This document shows positions 57,956-64,000 of a DNA stretch of 64,000 nucleotides, piece after piece (the stretch's first letter is position 1; each line of letters starts with the position of its first letter). This stretch comes from Artocarpus heterophyllus (Eukaryota > Streptophyta > Magnoliopsida > Rosales > Moraceae), in contig CM046349.1 of NCBI GenBank assembly GCA_025403435.1, forward strand, positions 25,357,854 to 25,421,853, written 5' to 3'. Below the pieces are notes generated by a model. That model was given only the letters and a program-made list of their open reading frames with translations. It ran no database searches and was not told the DNA's origin. The position numbers were made by a program, and so were the translations under genes.

Positions 57956-59239
57956 TGTTGGATTGTGCATATATAGAATTTGTATGCGGAAAAATACGAT
58001 TATAAGATTAACTGTATAAATTCATAGTTTGTAGTCTATGGAATAAAAATGAGCATTTTATTTTTATAAGACTGTAGTCGATATCTACGTCCAATTAGAA
58101 AGATAGTTTTATATTGGCTATTAGACCAAATGACTATATGGTAGAGACATTGGTCTATATGCCAAGTGGTGGTTAGCTATTAGACTGAACCTAAAGTGTA
58201 ATTCATAATTTATTAGTAATTTCGTTTGTCTAAACTAATTTACTTTGGCATTCATTTATGTATGCTAGCTCATTAATTCTTATTATGTAGATAGGAAAAA
58301 TATTAATAATTTAGCATTAATAACCGATAGACATATATATTATTAAGCCCTATAATATACTGTATTACGAAACTCCAATTAATCTTGTCTACGATCTCTC
58401 AAATTGCGTATCCTCATAGGTTATCCATAATCATCTTAAGGATATGTTTCATTTTACCTTGCAATTATTTTATCTCGAAGTTTTATTATTTTACATTGGA
58501 AAAATCATTTCATTTATAATGTATACAAGTGGATTATCATCTAGTTACCAAATATACCCAAATAACTGAGCCTCATTCTTTTCCAAGTCTTGAACAATGT
58601 CCTTGAAAGAATAACATTAAATCTTGCTAAGGAACTATGCATTCTATATCTATAAATCATGCTTTCATCAAATATAGATCATGCCTCTAACACACCAACA
58701 ATGGATTCTATAATTCATCAGAATTCTTGCATTTGATATATCAAACAACACAAACTATAAACATACAGTTATGTATCCACTTTAGGATTAAGATTGCCAC
58801 ATAAATAATTTTAGGTAAATAAAATTATTAATAAATTAATTATGCTTTAGGCCTAGCAAGCTATATACCCACCACTAGGTATATACACCATGTCTCTACA
58901 ATGGAGTCATTTACTCTGGCAACCAATATAAATTGCCTTCCTAATTGGATGTAAATGCTCATTACAGTTTTATCAAGAATTAAGCCCTCATTTTTATTCC
59001 ACAGACTACAAACTATAATTTTAGATCATTAATCTTTTAATCGTATCATTCCGCATGCAAACCCCATATATGCACAATCTAAAATTTAGTACTAATAGTC
59101 AAAATGCATTAGTTTGCTTGATATACAATAAATGTAAATGTAAAGAGGACAGTTACTGATATATGAATTAATTACATTATTATTTATTTAACCAAAATAT
59201 CATAAAAATACAAGCAATAACCAAAATATTACCTCTTAG
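57956..59239 (-). repeat. Copia LTR remnant, third type
   Basis: Starts TGTTGGATTGTGCATATATAG (the inverted ..CCAACA end of a minus-strand LTR) and contains blocks seen in the family-1 LTRs, such as GTAAAGAGGACA..GATATATGAATTAATT near 59133 and TATTACCTCTTAGG at its right edge. The last ~15 bases expected (..CTAACA) are missing. No PBS is present at the left edge, so it is a solo or truncated LTR. Confidence 0.5.
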
Positions 59240-60080
59240 GATCCGTTTGGCATGCTGGACTAGATTAGATTATAAAGCTAATATTGGACTAGATTAGACT
59301 GGATAAGATTACATCTAATCTTGTCGTATGTTTGGTACCTATCAAATAGGGTTAAACTAAACATAACATTTTTAAAAAATATTTTATTCAACTAATTGTC
59401 AAATTATGTTAATTAAAAAAATATACTCTTACTAAGACTTTTTTATTAAAAAAATTAAAACCATTCTTAGTAAAAAAAAATTCTAAAATTCATTAATAAA
59501 ATAAAAATGAGAGGGTGGTTCTAGAAGCCTTAGGCTTGGATCTGGGCAAGGGATGATTCGAACGGGGAGGGTCTAAGAGATATAGTCATAAACAGGGGGA
59601 TGATTAGTGGAGAATCTAGGTTTGACGGGCTTGCGACATCTGGTTCGTTATCACAGGAGAAGGGTGAAGCAGCATTCGTCACAGTGTTGCCATCATGGGA
59701 GAGCAGAAGAGCTTGGTCATGGTCGTGGAGAAAGTGAGCTTGGTCGTCGTTGTGGGGAAGTGAAGCTCCATTGCTATTGTCGTCATGGGGCAGGGAAGGG
59801 GTTGGAAGTCATCATTGTCAACATTGAGGGCATCACCACCGTTGCCATTGCGAGGCTTATCATTGCTAGTGTTGAAGGGTGGGTTTCTATGGCGGTAAAT
59901 CTGTGTTGAGGGGTAAGAATTTTGAGAAGAAAAAAAAGTTAATCTTAGTCATGGGATTATTAATCCCATTTGTTTTAGGAGAAATGCTAATCCCATAAAA
60001 GGGGACTATTCTTTGGTCAAATATCAACACCAAACATGGGAGTAGAATTAATTATCCTTGTCCCAATCTCATGCAACAAA
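59240..60080. mobile_element. Possible MITE-like element
   Basis: The left end GGATCCGTTTGGCATGCTGG and the inverted right part (TTGTTGCATGAGATTGGGAC, then CATGTTTGGTGTTGATATTTGACC) are loosely similar to each other (GTTTGGTACCTATCAAATAGG lies in the left arm). Sequences starting NTCCGTTTGG are common at plant MITE ends. The interior is GC-richer (59580-59900) with a 100-codon frame of no known domain. Ends and target duplication are uncertain. Confidence 0.35.
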
Positions 60081-62201
60081 TAAAAGATAAAGTTAATTAC
60101 CAGGTTAAATTTTTTAGGTTTTATCATTGAAAAATTCACATAAATATCACTTTTTAGACAATTTTTAGTTGCACCATATAATGTGAAAAGTTCTTATGCA
60201 ACAAATTTGGTGCATGTCCCAATAGGACATTTTTTGTATCTTATTAGGACATGTTACATGTGTCACTGGAATATTTTGTGTCCCTCTAAGATATGTTGGT
60301 TGTCCCACAACGAATTTTTCGGGACCCATTAGGACATTTTTTTCTCTTCTCTTTCTCTCTCTCTCTTCACCGCCGCCAACTCATCTCTAACATTGGCTAG
60401 AAAGAAAAAAAAAACTAAGGGAAAGAAACAGCAAAAAAAAACAACAATTGCAACAACAACAACAACTTGCGGATCCTGCCATTGGACTTGAGCTCGGCTC
60501 TCTTACGACGTCAGAGAAAACAACCACTTGTGCTCTGCTATGGATCTCGGTCAGAGAAAACTTGTAGATCTCCGAAGAAGGCACTGAAGCTCGGGACGCT
60601 GAACCTCACGACACCAATCTCCTTCACTGGATCTCCTTCGTCGTTGCTCTACCATGGACCTTGACCTTAAGTTTTCTTCATCCTAGTGATGCTCTAATTT
60701 CGTCTCCTTAATACCAAAACTTGCAGATCTGCCATTGGAGATAGAACTTAAGCTCTCGTGACGCTAGAGAAGTAGAACTTAAGCTCTCGTGACTTTAGAG
60801 AAGATGACCAAATATTGAACCTTGAGACGTCGATCTCCTTTACCGAATCTCCCCCGTTGTTGCTCTGCCGTGGATCTTGGCCTCAAGTTTCCTCTATCAT
60901 CATGAAGGTCAATTGTAAAGCTCCATAACGATTTGATCGTCGGCAGGGGCAGCAAGGAAGTTTGGTGATGACGTAGGTGGCAATGTTAACATAGAGAAAG
61001 AAGGACGAGGAGGAGAGAGAAAGCGTGAAAGAATTAGAGAGAGTGAAAGAAGAGGGAGAATGGGAAAAACAATATGTAAGAAAGAGGAAAATAAATGATT
61101 GAGTTGAAAATTTGTGACAGATTATGATTTGTGGCATAAAAAATTAGTTGTGTAAAAAAGTTGCATATTATGTAATTTTTTCTTCATTATTTCTCAGTTA
61201 ATATACGATTTTAAAAACTAAAGGGTATCTTATGAATTGAAAAAAAGTAATTCAATTTTATTCCTAAGAAAATTTGTAGAAAAAAAATAACAAAAAAAAT
61301 ATAAAAGAAATCTCTAATTAGACAAATTTATCCATGAAAAACATATTTTCTTGAAACAAACTGGGAAATAATTTAAACTAGAGGAATTTTGATATTGACT
61401 AATAAATATATTACATAGAGAGGAAAAAGCCTGCTCTTTTTTTCTTTACAGGCGATACATACAATTATTTGCAATGAACTAAGGAAGTGCTTTCGTCCAA
61501 GAAAATTAAGTTTTGCCTTTAATAACTACTTTAAGATTCTATGTATTACGTTAAATGGGAAAGAAAGAACTTACATTCTATCTGTGGAAAGAACATTGGT
61601 TAGTAAAGATATGTACACCTCTTAAAAAGAAACGTGTCGTACTAGTTTGACCTTTTTGAACATAAACCTATTATAGGTTTGGGTCAGGCCAATAAAAAGG
61701 TCAGACTTAAAGGGAGACCCTCAAGCCCAAACCTTGTCCCTTGATCTTATAAATCTTAATTTTAAAAATTTTAACATTATTTATTTATTTATTTACTTTA
61801 ATAAAAGAAATTTAATAATTATAGCACTAAAATCTAATCCCTACATATAAAAGGTCCAATATGGGACTAGTAAATGTAAATAAAAACTTGCAAATGTTAT
61901 ATAGAGTCTTGGATGAGAGAAATCGTTGTTTCTTCTTAATATAGGACTCTCGCAAGTCCACATTTTGAATTTGTAATATGCACGTAAGCATAGTAAATAT
62001 AGCTGATAATTAAAAATTACACAAATAGATGTTTCAATTAGTGATTGGTAGACTCTTATTTTATTTTATTTTATTTTTTGATTTGAGGTTCAAACCCTTA
62101 AAAAAGATAAATCTTATTATTTCTTTAACGCCTTAAAGGCCAAGACTAGGCCTGTCGTGAGTTTTTTTAACACCTTAAGGGCAAAAGCCTGGGCGGTCAT
62201 G
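60081..62201. other. AT-rich intergenic DNA with a CT-rich middle
   Basis: No supported gene. 60350-61090 is locally GC-richer, with a (CT)n run (60345-60370), a CAA run (60444-60464) and repeated AGATCT/GAGCTC-type phrases such as CTTAAGCTCTCGTGAC. It could be a decayed non-autonomous transposon or gene fragment. Frames there (60387-60584, 60467-60664, 60883-61137) are low-complexity. Confidence 0.4.
60742..60803 (+). repeat. 31-bp tandem duplication
   Basis: TAGAACTTAAGCTCTCGTGA followed by CKYTAGAGAAG occurs twice in a row, at 60742 and 60773, differing at two bases. Confidence 0.85.
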
Positions 62202-64000
62202 TGTCACGCCCCGCAGTACTGGAGGTGACGTGGCGGATTGTTTAAGACAATTTAATATAGAATTTAATTAAAACACAAGTTAAGTATTTAAATTAATTAA
62301 GAAAATGCAGAAATTTTAGAACCTTTTTAAAACAGGCAGTTGCATGATATTTAAACATATAGAATTTCCATAACAATTGATAAGAAAATAATAAAAGATA
62401 AAGAAATGAGCATGGGTCCTACTGACCCATATCTTGTGCACACACATAGTATTGACAATATTACATTACATCCACAGTCCAAATAAAGAGGAAGTTAAAA
62501 TGTTACATGCCTTGATTTAATAATATAAATGACCTATTAAGTTCTCCTACTGCTCTTGGGTTCTGTCCGTAGAATCTTCTCTGAACCTAAGCGGAAATAC
62601 ACCTAGAGGGGGAAAAGTTTAAAAACAAATAAAATGTGAGAGAAAGGCTTAGTAAGACTATATTTTAAGAAATATTAAATTCAAAAGGAAATATCATTAC
62701 TCAAGAAATTATTTAAGAGAAAAGTTGAATAAATAAGTTTAAACAAAACCATTCTTACCCAAACAGTTTATTGGTTGATCAGAAATATCATCAATTTCTT
62801 TTCTTGGGCAAACCATATGAAAAACACTACTGTAGTGGCCCGGTTGGGTTTCGGGACCTGCCCCCAAGGTCGCACGCTGCACGACCCTATCTCTGTTATG
62901 GCATCATGCCCATTTATTCATTTTTATCATTATTCAAAGCCCATTTATCAGGTATTTTTATTTACATTCATTATGAAGTTCATCTCAGTCTACGGTTTAT
63001 AAAGATAACTGATAAAATTCCTTTTTCAATCAACTATTGAAAACATTTTGGTAAAAACCCTTTTTGAAGGCCAAATCATTTGAAACTGGGTTACCAAGAA
63101 AAGGGGTAGAAGTCCTACCTCGATACTCGTGCTGGTGTCCCTCACTGTAATCCCAGTCCGTTATACGTTAGCTTCATGGAACCACAAATGACCCTAGAGA
63201 AAACTACATCTATCAGTATCTAGTTTAAGATATTCTACGTTGCTAATCTAGTTCATGGTGTCCTAGTGTGCTATTTATATCTTTAAAATCATTTCATAAA
63301 GTTGGGATTTCAATAGGGGTTTAAAACAGTGAAAACGGATAAAAAATCACAATTTTCTCCTTGTTCGGTTGGCCTACCAGTCTCCCTAGTTCTGCCGGCC
63401 GAATTATGCAGTTCGGCCTGCCGAAAAACCAATTCCGGTCGGCCAAACCTTTCCAGGTTCGGCCTGCCGGACGGCTGAATCTGACCTACCGATCCTTTGA
63501 ATCCAGCATGCCGAACTGGAAAATTCTAGAATTTTCCAGCCACAGGTTTTGCACGGGTTTTGGGCCTCCCAAACCCCAAATCTTCATTTCAACATGTTTT
63601 TCTCAGTTCTCAGACATGGAAAACAATTATAGATGATAGAAAAACATAATGGAACACTTTTAAACTCATTTAAACAAGATTTGCACTCAAAATCCAAGAA
63701 AATCCAAAAATAGAGAAAAATGGAGAAAAATGAAAAATCTTGATTTGAATCCATTTTTCTTCAAGCAAAGCTTAGAACCTAGTTATTCTAAGTTCCTCTA
63801 ACTTATATCAAAGGTTTTCTAAGTTCAAACAAGCTCAAATTTCAAAATGCAAGAAAAATTAAAATATTGAAAAAGTTTTGAAATTTGAAAACTAACCTCG
63901 AATCAAAGCTTCAAATCACGTTTTCGGTTGTTCAAACATGTTCCCGAGCCTCCAATCCACTAACCTGAAGCTTGGGGATCGATTTGATTCAAAAATTTTT
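62202..64000 (-). repeat. Gypsy-type LTR (minus strand), running off the window
   Basis: Begins TGTCACGCCCCG, the inverse of the GGGGCGTGACA end of plant gypsy LTRs (compare GGGGCGTTACA at 46354). Read on the minus strand it has blocks like those of the other two gypsy LTRs here (GAGCTAACGT-like and GGTAGGA-type phrases). No purine tract precedes it, so the left side is the end of a 5' LTR-first minus element or of a solo LTR. The right end lies outside. It carries a seven-unit 22-nt palindrome array. No gene is seen; the frames at 62771-63040 and 63361-63636 are accidental. Confidence 0.6.
63370..63513 (-). repeat. Seven-unit 22-nt palindrome array in a gypsy LTR
   Basis: Units of the CGGCCTGCCG type start at 63370, 63392, 63414, 63436, 63460, 63482 and 63504, that is steps 22, 22, 22, 24, 22, 22. 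The units at 63414 and 63460 are exact (TTCGGCCTGCCG); the others have one to four changes. This is the same motif and period as in the copia family at 12415, 18968, 20079 and 30591. Confidence 0.9.

Noticed and set aside
60387..61137. Several small frames as genes
   Set aside because: CT/CAA-rich low-complexity translation, no start context or domain.
62771..63040. Two overlapping frames of 75-89 codons
   Set aside because: They lie inside a gypsy LTR and show no domain.

Overview
The window is nuclear DNA of a flowering plant, probably a eudicot. It is AT-rich, most of it is nested LTR retrotransposons, and there is one clear host gene. I cannot name the species. There is no operon structure, CRISPR array, rRNA or recognisable tRNA gene. 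The host gene at 42602-42931 encodes a small His/Lys-rich KS-type dehydrin of the Arabidopsis HIRD11 type.

Layout. 1-5381 plus 33265-33536 is the 3' part of an old plus-strand Ty3/gypsy element (Tekay-like): decayed protease, RT with its catalytic part deleted, RNase H, integrase, then a ~2.5 kb LTR. That LTR is split by a Ty1/copia nest at 5382-33259 flanked by the 5-bp duplication gtatt. The nest holds three members of one copia family with ~2 kb LTRs. Element B (minus strand) is the outer one. Element A (minus strand) lies in B's 3' LTR. A very young plus-strand copy at 17530-27227 lies in B's pol, flanked by agctt; it has near-identical 2034-bp LTRs and an uninterrupted gag-pol frame. The leftmost LTR looks like a B/A recombinant.

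33537-42131 is AT-rich intergenic DNA with possible MITE-like sequence. The dehydrin gene follows. At 43448-47401 there is a decayed hAT-like element (minus-strand ZMYM1-like/TTF-type transposase remnants) split in frame by a 2482-bp gypsy-type solo LTR (43873-46354, duplication aaaac). At 47596-57072 there is a second, different copia element (C, duplication caaaa) with broken gag-pol. To its right lie a minus-strand copia RNase H remnant, an LTR remnant, a possible MITE, more AT-rich DNA, and from 62202 the start of a minus-strand gypsy LTR that runs out of the window.

Most unusual signals. (1) Arrays of the ten-base near-palindrome CGGC-AG/CT-GCCG with a 21-22 nt period occur in the LTR and again in the leader of every family-1 copia copy, and also inside the unrelated gypsy LTR at 63370-63513. 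(2) The long untranslated leaders of both copia families contain chains of stem-loops with different stems but recurring loop sequences (CCCCTAGG in one family, a 19-nt GC-rich loop in the other), starting from a shared GAGTGGGAGAAGGT block. (3) LTRs of several families carry short palindromes; in both copia families these lie just upstream of the TATA box. Together these suggest a cis-acting DNA or RNA recognition system in these retroelements. That is inference from one window.
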